From positions 1-64,000 of the forward strand of contig JAQZBV010000026.1 in assembly GCA_029237685.1 (NCBI GenBank): a DNA stretch of 64,000 bases. The letters are read 5' to 3'. Source of the stretch: Cytophagaceae bacterium (GTDB lineage: Bacteria > Bacteroidota > Bacteroidia > Cytophagales > Cytophagaceae). Position numbers and translations under genes: made by a program. Below, one piece after another: positions 20,219 through 29,555 of this stretch. Under the pieces are notes generated by a model, which made no database searches, was not told where the DNA came from, and saw only the letters and a program-made list of their open reading frames with translations. How positions within the stretch are numbered: position 1 is the first letter of the stretch; every line of letters starts with the position of its first letter.

Positions 20219-20893
20219 CTACTCTCCTGTTTCACTATGCGCTGCATTGACTTTCTTCGATTGAGAAGACCCCATCTGGCGAAGGTAAATAGATAAGAAT
20301 ACAATAGCGAATACGGAAAGAAATTCACTTTGCCAGTTTTGAAAAGATTCAAACCAAAGCCTGCTGGATGAACCGTATTGTAGAAATGTCTCTAAAGATT
20401 TTTGATTGAGTTTTTGTTCCAGATTATAATTCAGCCAGCTTCCATACCAATGCAAAATGAACGATAAAATATAGAGAAGCAATAAGCTGATCGATAGGGA
20501 ATGTTTATACAATGCGAGCCAAATCCCTCCCTTCTTTACAGGCCAAGGAGAATCACTATGAGGCTTGAGTTCTGAAGGCTCCACAATGGGTTCCTCACAT
20601 GATTTCGATTCGGAAGATCCTTTTTGCCTGAGGAAAATAGTAAAGATGACAAACAAAGCCATTTGCAGAAATTCACTTTCCCAATTTTCAAAGGTCGCTT
20701 GTATAAAGTGACCACTTATCAAATAGGATGAATACGTAATAGAAGGCTGATTATACTCCCCTAAGAAATCATTAAATTCTTTCCATCCATTGAAAGTTTG
20801 TCCGATTAAAGAAATGACAAACAGAAAAAGGAAAACCAATATAAGGCCGTTCTTAAACCAAAATGAATATTGCTTTTTTTTAAATGATAGCAT
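20219..20893 (-). CDS. DUF6766-like membrane protein with internal duplication
   Basis: The ORF track extends to 21049, but that part overlaps the oxidoreductase. The natural start is the ATG at 20893 (MLSFKKKQYSFWFKNG), giving 224 residues. Each half has a hydrophobic pair and then a matching segment: FENWESEFLQMALFVIF...LRQKGSSESK in the first half, FQNWQSEFLSVFAIVFL...LRQMGSSQSK in the second. This NWxSEFLQ...GSxxSK pattern is typical of DUF6766 proteins of unknown function. Four or five membrane segments are expected. It starts 28 bp after the Rieske oxidoreductase stop, so probably an operon. Confidence 0.8.
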   Translation of the reverse strand: MLSFKKKQYSFWFKNGLILVFLFLFVISLIGQTFNGWKEFNDFLGEYNQPSITYSSYLISGHFIQATFENWESEFLQMALFVIFTIFLRQKGSSESKSCEEPIVEPSELKPHSDSPWPVKKGGIWLALYKHSLSISLLLLYILSFILHWYGSWLNYNLEQKLNQKSLETFLQYGSSSRLWFESFQNWQSEFLSVFAIVFLSIYLRQMGSSQSKKVNAAHSETGE

Positions 20894-20921
20894 AGTCTGA
20901 AAGAAAAACGGCCGGTGTAAG

Positions 20922-22559
20922 TTATCGGTTAACCAACACTTTATCTTCTTTATGATATAGTAAATTTCTATTCGCCGGACCGTTGATGACTTGTCCTTCG
21001 TAAGTGAAACGACTACCATGGCAAGGACAATCCCAACTCTTCTCGTCACCGTTCCACTTGATAATACACTTCATGTGTGTACATTCAGCTTCTACTATAT
21101 GTAATTGATTGGCTTCATCCCGATATACTCCATAGGGTTTACCGTCCATCTTCACTATTTTCCCTTCGTCAGCAGGAATGGATTCCATTTCATTATCTTC
21201 CGGATGAGGCTTTGTCTTGATGTAACTGATCAAACCTTGAGCAACTTCTTTGAAGAATGTCTTGCCGGCAGTAAATAATTTGAACCTGGAAGGGTCATAC
21301 AAGTCGGCCCATTCATTTTCATTACCTACAATCAAATCTTTGATTAAGATACCGGCAATAGTAGCATGGGTCATACCATTACCGGAATCACCGGTGACGA
21401 TGTATACATTTTTATGATCCGTAGGATTTCTACCAATATAAGCCAGAGAGTCCATCGGTTCCAGCACCTGACCCGACCATTGATAAATAATATCCTCGAT
21501 CTCAAAATGTGCTCTTGTCCATTTTTCCAACAAGGCATAACGCTCCCCTTCTGTGATGTGTTCGGCATCTGCCAAACCCGTTCCATGATCCTCTCCACCT
21601 GAAATCAATAAATCATACTGATCATCTAAAGGTTGCAATCTTACATAATGATAAGGAGGGATTTCCGCATTGGCATTTACATCCCCTGTATCCCACCATA
21701 GCACATCAGGCAAGGTATCCTTTTTAACTCTTGCACCTATTACATAGGTACGATAAGCATATTGCTGCAGGTGTGGGATGTATTTATTGTTAACTGGGCT
21801 ATTGGTAGCTATTACTACATGATCTGCTTTTACCTCGTGCCCATCACGTGTTACGATGCCCGTGTGATCAATTATTTCCGCATGTGTGTTCGTAAATACT
21901 AGCCCTCCCTTCTCTATAATTGCCTTATACAAGCCCTCCAAATATTTCATAGGGTGAAACTTGGCTTGATCAGGAAATTTAAGACATGGCCCTGTGGAAT
22001 CATTTAGACCGGGGACTTCATCTGATATTTCTACTTGCAACCCTGCTTCATTGCAAGCTTTTAACTCTTTGTCCAAGGTAGAAGGTTCGTCACTTGGATG
22101 TAGAAATAGATAACCGTCTACTCTCTTAAACTCACACTCTATATTTTCAATCGCTATGATATTTTCTATAAAGTTAATAGCCTCCGTATGACTCGATGCT
22201 ACTAATTTTGTTTTGTCTTTTCCGAACATGCGTTCCAAATCGTAATAACGATCATCCAGCGCATTCACTAAATGAGCCGTGGTTCGGCCGGTTTCTCCAC
22301 TTCCTATATTACCATCTTCAACCACTACTACCTTCTTGCCCGCTTTTACCAAATTATAAGCAACAGATAATCCGGCTATACCACCTCCAACAATGACCAC
22401 ATCCGTTTTAAGTCCTTTATTCAGTATTTGACTAGACAAAGGTTGTGTGGATTCCAACCAATAGGTCGCATTAGAGCCTGAGGTAGCTGAGCCGTTAACG
22501 TTGTCGGTTGTTTTTATTTTTTGAGGAATTGCCAGTTCTTCTTCTAATTGTTCATCCAT
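20922..22559 (-). CDS. FAD-dependent oxidoreductase with C-terminal Rieske [2Fe-2S] domain
   Basis: The protein has 545 residues. The N-terminal dinucleotide fold DVVIVGGGIAGLSVAYNL with GSGETGRTTAHL belongs to the DAO/GlpD-like FAD superfamily. The C-terminal ~100 residues are a Rieske domain with CTHMKC and CPCHGSRF, supplying the two Cys and two His ligands. Such fusions are widespread, but their substrate is unknown; a soluble amine or amino-acid oxidation role is the usual guess. No signal peptide. The gene precedes the DUF6766-like protein in one unit. Confidence 0.93.
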   Translation of the reverse strand: MDEQLEEELAIPQKIKTTDNVNGSATSGSNATYWLESTQPLSSQILNKGLKTDVVIVGGGIAGLSVAYNLVKAGKKVVVVEDGNIGSGETGRTTAHLVNALDDRYYDLERMFGKDKTKLVASSHTEAINFIENIIAIENIECEFKRVDGYLFLHPSDEPSTLDKELKACNEAGLQVEISDEVPGLNDSTGPCLKFPDQAKFHPMKYLEGLYKAIIEKGGLVFTNTHAEIIDHTGIVTRDGHEVKADHVVIATNSPVNNKYIPHLQQYAYRTYVIGARVKKDTLPDVLWWDTGDVNANAEIPPYHYVRLQPLDDQYDLLISGGEDHGTGLADAEHITEGERYALLEKWTRAHFEIEDIIYQWSGQVLEPMDSLAYIGRNPTDHKNVYIVTGDSGNGMTHATIAGILIKDLIVGNENEWADLYDPSRFKLFTAGKTFFKEVAQGLISYIKTKPHPEDNEMESIPADEGKIVKMDGKPYGVYRDEANQLHIVEAECTHMKCIIKWNGDEKSWDCPCHGSRFTYEGQVINGPANRNLLYHKEDKVLVNR

Positions 22560-22715
22560 AAATTTTTACTTTTTCATTCTTTTCAGCAAAAACAGTTCCG
22601 CTCTATTTTATCGAAAAACCATCCATTAAAGTCTTTGAAACAACAATTTCTTCTACAAAAGCCCTTCATTTGTAGATATCACTACACACGGCTGATGAAA
22701 GTACACACACATAAA

Positions 22716-22997
22716 TTACTTGCCTGAAACCTTCCCTTTATTATCCCAATGGCTTTTACTTATCGCATTGTTTTCTCTTTGCTTTACTTGTCTGACGTAA
22801 TGTTCACCTGAGATATCGCCTCCAGACATTCTTCTTCCGATGTATAAATGCATAACTTCTCCTCGTTCGTTTGTAATAAAAGTAATATCAATCCCCCTGA
22901 ACTGATCATCAATCCTGCTGGAAGGAGGGTAAAGCTTATTCAGTTTATTTTGCAAAGATATACTGATCGTTTTTCTGATTTTTTCCAGATTGCTCAT
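22716..22997 (-). CDS. Conserved hypothetical protein, 93 aa
   Basis: The sequence begins MSNLEKIRKTISISLQNKLN and contains ITFITNERGEVMHLYIGRRM and an end region SGEHYVRQVKQRENNAISKS followed by HWDNKGK. Short Bacteroidota proteins ending in (V)KDHWDxKGK with a preceding GExYxRxL block look homologous. It is cytoplasmic and mixed alpha/beta in appearance. It stands alone on the minus strand, upstream of the Rieske gene by ~150 bp. Function unknown. Confidence 0.7.
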   Translation of the reverse strand: MSNLEKIRKTISISLQNKLNKLYPPSSRIDDQFRGIDITFITNERGEVMHLYIGRRMSGGDISGEHYVRQVKQRENNAISKSHWDNKGKVSGK

Positions 22998-23123
22998 ACT
23001 CTTTCATTCTCTCCATTGAACAAGTTTCAAATAGAATACCAATCTAGACATCCTTATGAAGATAGGATGTTTTCATCCTAGGCATAATTATTGAAAAAAA
23101 ATAGTCATAAGGTAAAGCATATG

Positions 23124-23522
23124 ACTATATCTCATCAAATATATTGGCTATTCCTATTGGCACTACCCATTGCTTCCGTGGCCTGGACCGTAACACATGA
23201 AGAAGTATTTCGTGAACCCAGAGATTATTGCATCCGCAATAGCCACGAAGGAAAAACGATTTGGAAGAGGAAGTTCTTTTACCTTTTCACCTGTGAATAT
23301 TGTTTCAGCCATTATATTGTCATTGCCTTTCTGATCCTTACGCAGTATCATTTATTATTTGATGATTGGCGTGGGTATATTATCGCCGGCTTTGCCTTAG
23401 TATGGATCGCGAATGCTTACATGAGTCTTTATGCGCTACTGAGACAAGGAATCGTAAAAGAAAAAACAGAAATCAAAGTCTTGAAAAAGCAAACGGATGA
23501 AACCCATATGGACGATAGCTAA
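23124..23522 (+). CDS. Conserved membrane protein with CxxC motif
   Basis: I choose the ATG at 23124 (MTISHQIYWLFLLALPIAS) over the ORF-track start 11 codons earlier, because the hydrophobic segment starts there. The protein has about 132 residues and three likely membrane helices. Conserved blocks are WTVTHEEVFREPRDYC, RKFFYLFTCEYCFSHY (CEYC could bind metal or form a disulfide) and DWRGYIIAGFALVWIANAYM. Proteins with these blocks occur widely as hypotheticals. It is convergent with the response regulator downstream. Function unknown. Confidence 0.75.
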   Translation, partial: TISHQIYWLFLLALPIASVAWTVTHEEVFREPRDYCIRNSHEGKTIWKRKFFYLFTCEYCFSHYIVIAFLILTQYHLLFDDWRGYIIAGFALVWIANAYMSLYALLRQGIVKEKTEIKVLKKQTDETHMDDS

Positions 23523-23564
23523 TGGAATTTTTTCCCCTATTGGTAGATCTATTACCCCTATTTA

Positions 23565-23987
23565 CTAGGTATTAGGGTGCAGACAATGCGTCCAATAATC
23601 GATGATGATTTTCATTAAATCTTTAATGTCCTGTAACCTTGATGCCTTTCTAAAAAAGCCCTGTACCGTCAATTGAGTATAGGCATAATTCACAGTAGGT
23701 TGATCGTCTGATGTAGAAAAAAAGACGAAAGGAATACTTTTTTTCCTCAGCATGGGATCTGCATCGATTTCAGATTTAAACTCTATTCCTGTCTTAATCG
23801 GCAAGTTAACGTCGCATAAGATCATAAAAGGACTATCGTGGGTCAATAAGAGATAATCCATGGCGGGAAGACAGGAAGTAAAAAAAAGAATTTCATTTTT
23901 CACCTCCAATTCTTTTAAAACTTGCGAAATAAACTCCTGATCGTCTTCGTCGTCTTCTATAATTATAATGGGACCTTTAACTGACAT
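23565..23987 (-). CDS. Orphan single-domain response regulator
   Basis: The 140-residue receiver has its acidic pocket in IIIIEDDEDDQEF, the phospho-Asp in LCDVNLPIKTG and the switch residues in VFFSTSDDQ. The conserved Lys falls in FFRKASRLQD. No adjacent kinase is on the same strand; the nearest is the PAS kinase at 24937. It may act in that relay. Confidence 0.88.
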   Translation of the reverse strand: MSVKGPIIIIEDDEDDQEFISQVLKELEVKNEILFFTSCLPAMDYLLLTHDSPFMILCDVNLPIKTGIEFKSEIDADPMLRKKSIPFVFFSTSDDQPTVNYAYTQLTVQGFFRKASRLQDIKDLMKIIIDYWTHCLHPNT

Positions 23988-24358
23988 ATTTGTTTTTTGT
24001 CAATAGAAGGAAAAAAATATGCCACAACAAGTAATTTGACGGAGGATCGAACAATTGAGCGCTATTCTTGTTTAAATAAACAGAATTAGTAATTTAGTTC
24101 ACCTTTGAAGATCTGGCAATAATCCAAGCACCAAATGACAAATAATAAATAAGCACCATTGACCAAATATTCAAATCTTGAAATGTTCTCTCTATGCGCT
24201 TATAAAAAGAATAATTGATTTGAAGCATTGGAACTTGTCATTTATTTGGCAATTGTGCATTGTTATTTGGTGCTTTAAAAAAGCCAGCCTGAGCATAGAG
24301 AGTAGGCGAACTAAATAATTAATTCTATAATAAATAAGCCGATTGATTACCTTTAATT
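23988..24358. other. Promoter region with interlocked inverted repeats
   Basis: This 371-bp gap lies between divergent genes. It holds two pairs of inverted repeats in the order A-B-A'-B': AAGCACCAAATGACAAA with TTGTTATTTGGTGCTT, and CTCTCTATGC with GCATAGAGAG. The AAGCACCAAATGACAAATAA-type text strongly resembles an intergenic repeat I have seen in many Bacteroidota genomes. No gene detected. Confidence 0.5.
24124..24309. repeat. Intergenic repeat with nested inverted arms
   Basis: One arm (AAGCACCAAATGACAAATA) is near 24129 and the complementary arm (TTATTTGGTGCTTT) near 24268. A second pair (CTCTCTATGC near 24188, GCATAGAGAG near 24294) is interlocked with it. If transcribed, the two stems could not both form as simple hairpins without a pseudoknot. 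Probably a non-coding dispersed repeat. Confidence 0.5.
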
Positions 24359-24940
24359 ATGAGTAAATCTCCTAAAGACATCAGCAGCATGCTATGTTTT
24401 GACCTCTATCTTTCTTCTCTCTCGGAAAAAGAACAGGCCAAACTTAGCCGCAAGATAAAGCCGATGACGAATAAATCTCATCCTTTATTATCGGGAGATA
24501 TATACACCAGTTATGTCCGAGAATTAGCCATCGAAGAGAAAAAGAAAAGTGACCTGCAAGTGTTAGTTCAGTTTCAAAAAAAATACCATTGGCTCAACAA
24601 CCTGGAAGAAATTATTCAAAAAGAGTATTACACGCTTGTACTTACGGATGCTCAACAAATCATACAATGGGCCAATAAATCCTTTTCTACAATGACGGGT
24701 TATCCGATCAAGCATGCTGTTGGACGTTCACCTAGATTTTTACAAGGATCCAACACTTCGGAAGAAACAAAAAAACGCATCCGTCAACAATTAGCCTTTC
24801 ACAAACCTTTTACTGAAACGGTCGTCAATTACAGGAAAAACAAGGAGGAATACCTTTGCCGGGTGACCATCTATCCCCTGACAAACGAACAACAGGAGGT
24901 TACACATTTTTTAGCATTAGAAAGCGAAACAACCCATTAG
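24359..24940 (+). CDS. LOV-like PAS protein lacking the photoactive cysteine
   Basis: The protein has 193 residues. A ~90-residue N-terminal helical part (containing KKSDLQVLVQFQKKYHWLNN) precedes one PAS domain. The PAS has the LOV-family block GRSPRFLQGSNT, where a photoactive LOV domain reads GRNCRFLQG, so the adduct-forming Cys is Pro here. The rest (ETVVNYRKNKEEYLCRVTIY) also fits the PAS/LOV fold. Blue-light adduct chemistry is therefore unlikely, though flavin or haem binding is not excluded. No output domain. Its stop overlaps the stop of the convergent kinase (24937-24940). Confidence 0.85.
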   Translation: MSKSPKDISSMLCFDLYLSSLSEKEQAKLSRKIKPMTNKSHPLLSGDIYTSYVRELAIEEKKKSDLQVLVQFQKKYHWLNNLEEIIQKEYYTLVLTDAQQIIQWANKSFSTMTGYPIKHAVGRSPRFLQGSNTSEETKKRIRQQLAFHKPFTETVVNYRKNKEEYLCRVTIYPLTNEQQEVTHFLALESETTH

Positions 24941-27222
24941 GTCAACGGAAAATACAATTCGAAGACAGAGCCTTGAGACAGCTTACTGGAAGCTCTGATG
25001 AATCCATGATGGTTCTCCATGATTTTCTTACAAAGAGCCAAGCCAATACCTGTGCCCTCATAGTGTCCCCTGTTGTTCAGCCGTTGAAAAATATTAAAAA
25101 TCTGATCGGCATACTGTTCATCGAAACCAATGCCGTTATCTGTACAAGTAATGAGCACATAGCGTTGGTAAGAATTCAATGGATGAATTCTAAACACCTC
25201 ATCTTTGGACAATTCCCTACAGGCAATGTCTATCACCGGATTCTGATCACAGAACTTCAACGCGTTTCCGATTAAATTATAAAAGAGCTGATTCAACTGC
25301 AAAGGTATACCCGATACAGCAGGTAAAGCGGCAATGTTCACGATCGCCTTTTTTTCAGCGATCATCAATTCGAAATCATTGTTGATCTCATCCAATACAT
25401 CGTTAAGCTTTACTTGTTCAAAAACTTGTTCTGAAATAGACAAACGTGAATAGTTCAACACATCTTTGATCAACGAAGACATGCGCTGTGCAGACAGGTC
25501 TATTTTATTAAAATATGATTTAGATTGTGCGTCCAAGTTTGGCAAACTGTCATGCAACAGCTCTGAGAAAGTTCTTATTTTTCTGAGCGGTTCTTGTAAA
25601 TCATGACTGGCGATGTAAGCAAATTGTTCCAGGTTGTGATTGGATTTTTCGAGTTCCTTGTTCTTTATTTCCAGTTGATTGTAAGCACGTATAAGCTCTG
25701 TATTGTCATGCGCGATCACCAGTACGGCATATACCCAATTGTTAGAAACCAACGGTATCATATAGGTTTCGTAAAAACGATTGGTAAGCAGCGATTGATA
25801 ACCTGAAATATGAGAGGCTTTTCCATCTAACGCTTCTTGAAGCTTATGATGAAACTCAGAATCTATCATCGATGGAAACACTTCCGTTAATTTCTTATTG
25901 ATCAGGCTTTCCGATGTGCATTGGTAAATTTCTTCAAATTTTTTATTGACGATCAAGTAACGAAGTTCATTATCAAATACAGAAATAATATCTACTGATG
26001 AATTCAAAATGATTTCCGCAAACTCTGTTTGTTTATTCAATTGTTCATCTTTGATGGCCAGTTCTTGTGTTCTTTCTTCTACTTTATATTCGAGCTCACG
26101 GGAAGCTATTTTTTGATCGTTAATATCGGTGCTTGTGCCCACCCACATCAGGATCTTACCTTGTTCATCTCTGTAAGCCACGGCCCTGCTCAACTGCCAG
26201 CGGTATTCACCTGTGCGTCCTTTCAACCTATGTTCAGCAATAAACGTCTCTCCGCTTAGCAGCGATTCCTCCCATTTCTTTTGGTTGGCAGCTTTTTCTT
26301 CCGGATGAATAATATCCAGCCAACCATTGTCTGTTATTTGTTCTGCCGACAATCCACTGTAGTCAAAAAAATTCTGACTATAATAATCCAACTTTCCGCT
26401 CGCATCACCTGTCCATATCAATTGAGGTAAAGCATCTGCCAAGAGTCTGAATTTCTTCTCATTCTTTTGCAAAGCGAGCAGAGCCACTTTCTCTTTGGTA
26501 ATATCCAATACCGTACCTGCAAAGTTTACAGGATTGCCGTGCTGGTCAAAAAAAGCTCTACCTTTCGCACGTATCCAACGCAGCTGGTCATCGGGTAACC
26601 CAACGATTCTATATTCGGATTCATAATTTTCCAGGATATCCGGATTGAGCGCCCGCAGCATTTTCTCAAGGGCCGCAGGTTGATCTTCCGGATGCATTTT
26701 CATCCAAAACAAATCCAGCGTTACAGGTGTATCCTGCGCCGTACCGAACAAGTCTTTGCAAGCACTGTCCCAACTCATTTCCTGGGTGATGGGGTTGTAA
26801 TCCCAAGTGCCCAATTCGCTTGACAAGGCGGCTATCCTAAGTCTTGCTTCGCTGTTTTTTATTTTTTCTTCAAACTCAATCCGTTCATGAATATCCATAC
26901 AGGCGCCTGAGTAGCCTTCGAATTTTCCGTTTGCATCGTAATTAGGAACACCCTTATCAGAAATCCAGCGGTATTGTCCATCGTATCTCTTTAAGCGATA
27001 CTCCATGTAAAACTCCTGCCGTGTATCAAATGATGAAAAATAGACATCGAGGCAACGATCAATATCATCCGGATGTATACCTGCTGTCCAACCGTTTCCT
27101 ATTTCTTGATCCAGTCTGCGACCCGTAAAATCCAACCAACCATTATTAAAAAAATTACATAGCTTATCAGGACCTGCAACCCAAATCATAACAGGCGTAT
27201 GATTAATGATTGTCTTAATCAA
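24937..27222 (-). CDS. Multi-PAS sensor histidine kinase, probably 5'-truncated
   Basis: The 761 residues contain four PAS/PAC modules (first at PVMIWVAGPDKLCNFFN, PAC motif YRLKRYDGQYRWI), then HisKA with [14 protein letters not shown] and HATPase with FYNLIGNALKF, TDNGIGF and GTGIGLALCKK. The annotated start is TTG. The frame stays open upstream to a TGA at 27310-27312 and there encodes IIFEDITRKSALKTPLKKHH. EDITRK is the usual end of a preceding PAS domain in CheB/CheR-type kinases, so the gene seems to have lost its 5' portion. The catalytic core is intact. No membrane span. Confidence 0.88.
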   Translation of the reverse strand: MIKTIINHTPVMIWVAGPDKLCNFFNNGWLDFTGRRLDQEIGNGWTAGIHPDDIDRCLDVYFSSFDTRQEFYMEYRLKRYDGQYRWISDKGVPNYDANGKFEGYSGACMDIHERIEFEEKIKNSEARLRIAALSSELGTWDYNPITQEMSWDSACKDLFGTAQDTPVTLDLFWMKMHPEDQPAALEKMLRALNPDILENYESEYRIVGLPDDQLRWIRAKGRAFFDQHGNPVNFAGTVLDITKEKVALLALQKNEKKFRLLADALPQLIWTGDASGKLDYYSQNFFDYSGLSAEQITDNGWLDIIHPEEKAANQKKWEESLLSGETFIAEHRLKGRTGEYRWQLSRAVAYRDEQGKILMWVGTSTDINDQKIASRELEYKVEERTQELAIKDEQLNKQTEFAEIILNSSVDIISVFDNELRYLIVNKKFEEIYQCTSESLINKKLTEVFPSMIDSEFHHKLQEALDGKASHISGYQSLLTNRFYETYMIPLVSNNWVYAVLVIAHDNTELIRAYNQLEIKNKELEKSNHNLEQFAYIASHDLQEPLRKIRTFSELLHDSLPNLDAQSKSYFNKIDLSAQRMSSLIKDVLNYSRLSISEQVFEQVKLNDVLDEINNDFELMIAEKKAIVNIAALPAVSGIPLQLNQLFYNLIGNALKFCDQNPVIDIACRELSKDEVFRIHPLNSYQRYVLITCTDNGIGFDEQYADQIFNIFQRLNNRGHYEGTGIGLALCKKIMENHHGFIRASSKLSQGSVFELYFPLT

Positions 27223-27530
27223 TTGTTCGCTGTTAGGAACCTTGGTTTCGTGATGTTTTTTAAGAGGAGTTTTCAGTGCGCTTTTTCTCGTGATGTCTTC
27301 AAATATAATTCATTATACATGAAATTCAAGATTGGGATCAGGGTTAAAATCAGCATTCCTCTAATATTGGCTTGTTATTGCTCGTGTGAGGGTTTTCGCC
27401 ACTCTTCCGCTAAATGGTAGAATCTAACAATGGCTCACCCTCCCATTTTACCTGGTAAACCCTGTAAGATTTTGCTTTTTTCCTGTATATTAATAGAACC
27501 TTAACCCAACGGTTCACCAGCTGTCTTCTC
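27223..27530. other. Region between truncated kinase and GH128 gene
   Basis: The first ~85 bases are in-frame PAS-linker coding of the kinase remnant (minus strand). The rest holds no gene and should contain the glucanase promoter. No clear operator or hairpin. Confidence 0.45.
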
Positions 27531-29411
27531 ATGAAGAAAATATACAGTTACCTCCTTTCTGTCTTTTCTATTTCGATCCCGAATACTTCCTATTCAGGAT
27601 CAAAAATAGCTATTGCTCTCACACTAGTTGCGCTATCAACTACCCAGGCACAAACTATCAGTCCCAAAAGAGGAATAGCCGGTCCGCTGCTTAACAATGC
27701 AGACTGTATAGTGGCGGACAGTTTATCCTGGTATTACAATTGGGCCAATACACCGGATCCTGCAGTAATCAATACACATCAAAACTACATTGAATTCTGC
27801 CCCATGCTGTGGAATGGCAATTGGAACCCCACTGCCTTGACCAATTACCTGAATGCCCATCCCGAAGTAAAATATCTGTTGGCTTTTAATGAGCCCAACT
27901 TTGATGTACAAGCCAACATGACTGCGGCACAAGCTGCTGCTTTGTGGCCACAAGTAGAAGCGATTGCCAATACCTATAATCTGAAAATCGTCAGTCCGGC
28001 TATGAGTTATTGTACCGGTACTTGTTTGCCTGGTTACGACAACTTGCATGGTACCGTATGGTTAGATGACTTTTTTAATGCCTGTCCAGGCTGTCGTGTA
28101 GACTATATTGGCTTGCATGTGTACGACACCTGGTATTGGGGTTTTTATGGAGTAACACAGCTTTATAAAAAATATAACCTTCCGATATGGATCACAGAAT
28201 TTGATTACAGCGGCTCCAACAATGCCATACAGCAAGGGTCCTTAATGGTTGATGTCATCGACTACATGGAAAAGGACCCTGCCATATTTCGTTATTCCTG
28301 GTTTATGACCCGTTCTTCTCCTACTGCCACAAGTACCGATATTTTCACACAAGCTACAGGAGGACTTACCGATCTTGGAAAAATATATGTGCACATGTCA
28401 TCCTATGACAAAAACTTTTTCCACAATGTCAATTCCATCATAGAAGCGGAGCATTACATCAGTAAAAGCGTCACGTATTGCAATTGGAACGGCTCCGCAT
28501 GTACATGGCCCTATTCCATTTTACTAGAGCCTACAACAGACGTTTCCGGCAGACTGGACGCCTACCACTTTGCCTCACCGGTAGCCCACGCTAATGATAC
28601 TCTTTATTACAACGTGGATATTCCCACGGCACAAACTTACACGATAGACTTCCGTGTCAACTCTACAACAGCCAGTACAATCGCCGTACGGACTTATCCG
28701 GGCAATGTATTGTTAGGCACGACTACCTCTTTAAATACAGGCGGTACATGGGCTACAAGAACACTCACTGGTATCAACCTTCCCGCCGGCCAGCAAAAAA
28801 TTTACCTGACGGCTAGTAACGGAGCTCCGCTCAAATTGAATTGGCTGCGCATCAATTGCAGCGCAAACTGTGGCACCTTGCCTGTTACACTGACTTCATT
28901 CGATGTTATTGCGTTATCCGATCATTCTGCTCAGCTTACATGGGTGACAGCCTCAGAAGAAAATAACAAAGAGTTTAGTATTGAGAAAAGCCATGACGGT
29001 ATAAACTTTACAGAAATTGGGATGGTTCCGTCTGGAAGTAACAGTAACTTAAAACAAGAATATTATTTTACGGATGAGCATGTTGCAGGCACAACAAACT
29101 ATTACCGATTAAAGCAAGTGGATCATGACGGAGAGTTTTCATACTCTCCCATAAAATCATTATCACGCTCCCCACAAACTGTGGTAGCAATTACGCCAAC
29201 CACTATCCTAACCACATTAGAGAACCCACAAGATATTTATTATCTTATTACTACCTCCACAGGTCAGGTGCTGGACCGAGGAAATTATAAGGCTTCATCA
29301 GGAGTCATGGAGAAGAAGCTGCAGCTTCGAGGATTATCAAGTGGTATTTATTTGATTCAGGTAGCTACTCAAGACATTTACTATTCAGGCAAACTATTTA
29401 TTCAGGAATAA
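27531..29411 (+). CDS. Secreted GH128-like beta-glucanase with CBM-like and T9SS domains
   Basis: The protein has 626 residues. It opens with an unusually long signal region (MKKIYSYLLSVFSI...) ending near ALSTTQAQT. The catalytic TIM barrel resembles glycosyl hydrolase catalytic core/GH128, with candidate acid Glu121 in LLAFNEPN and nucleophile Glu223 in IWITEFD. A beta-sandwich carbohydrate-binding-like module follows (from IEAEHYISKS to LKLNWLRI), then the LPVTLTSFDV...WVTASEENNKEFSIEKS block and a C-terminal sorting module ending IYLIQVATQDIYYSGKLFIQ, typical of T9SS cargo. Likely exported to the cell surface to cut beta-1,3-glucan. Exact specificity is inferred. Confidence 0.85.
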   Translation: MKKIYSYLLSVFSISIPNTSYSGSKIAIALTLVALSTTQAQTISPKRGIAGPLLNNADCIVADSLSWYYNWANTPDPAVINTHQNYIEFCPMLWNGNWNPTALTNYLNAHPEVKYLLAFNEPNFDVQANMTAAQAAALWPQVEAIANTYNLKIVSPAMSYCTGTCLPGYDNLHGTVWLDDFFNACPGCRVDYIGLHVYDTWYWGFYGVTQLYKKYNLPIWITEFDYSGSNNAIQQGSLMVDVIDYMEKDPAIFRYSWFMTRSSPTATSTDIFTQATGGLTDLGKIYVHMSSYDKNFFHNVNSIIEAEHYISKSVTYCNWNGSACTWPYSILLEPTTDVSGRLDAYHFASPVAHANDTLYYNVDIPTAQTYTIDFRVNSTTASTIAVRTYPGNVLLGTTTSLNTGGTWATRTLTGINLPAGQQKIYLTASNGAPLKLNWLRINCSANCGTLPVTLTSFDVIALSDHSAQLTWVTASEENNKEFSIEKSHDGINFTEIGMVPSGSNSNLKQEYYFTDEHVAGTTNYYRLKQVDHDGEFSYSPIKSLSRSPQTVVAITPTTILTTLENPQDIYYLITTSTGQVLDRGNYKASSGVMEKKLQLRGLSSGIYLIQVATQDIYYSGKLFIQE

Positions 29412-29555
29412 TTTGACGTATTCAGATCTATTTAGGACTCTTCCTTGCTAATCTAAAAGAATTATCTAAAAGAGATCGATCTGGAGTAGAGGTATACTTC
29501 CCTGTATTTTTTACAAATTCACATTTTATTCATTTTTCAACTGTAAGTTTGTATC

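Noticed and set aside
29544-29551. TAAGTTTG as a -7 promoter element of the chromate regulator
   Set aside because: It lies only 4-5 bp before the ATG and has no matching -33 TTG at the right distance.
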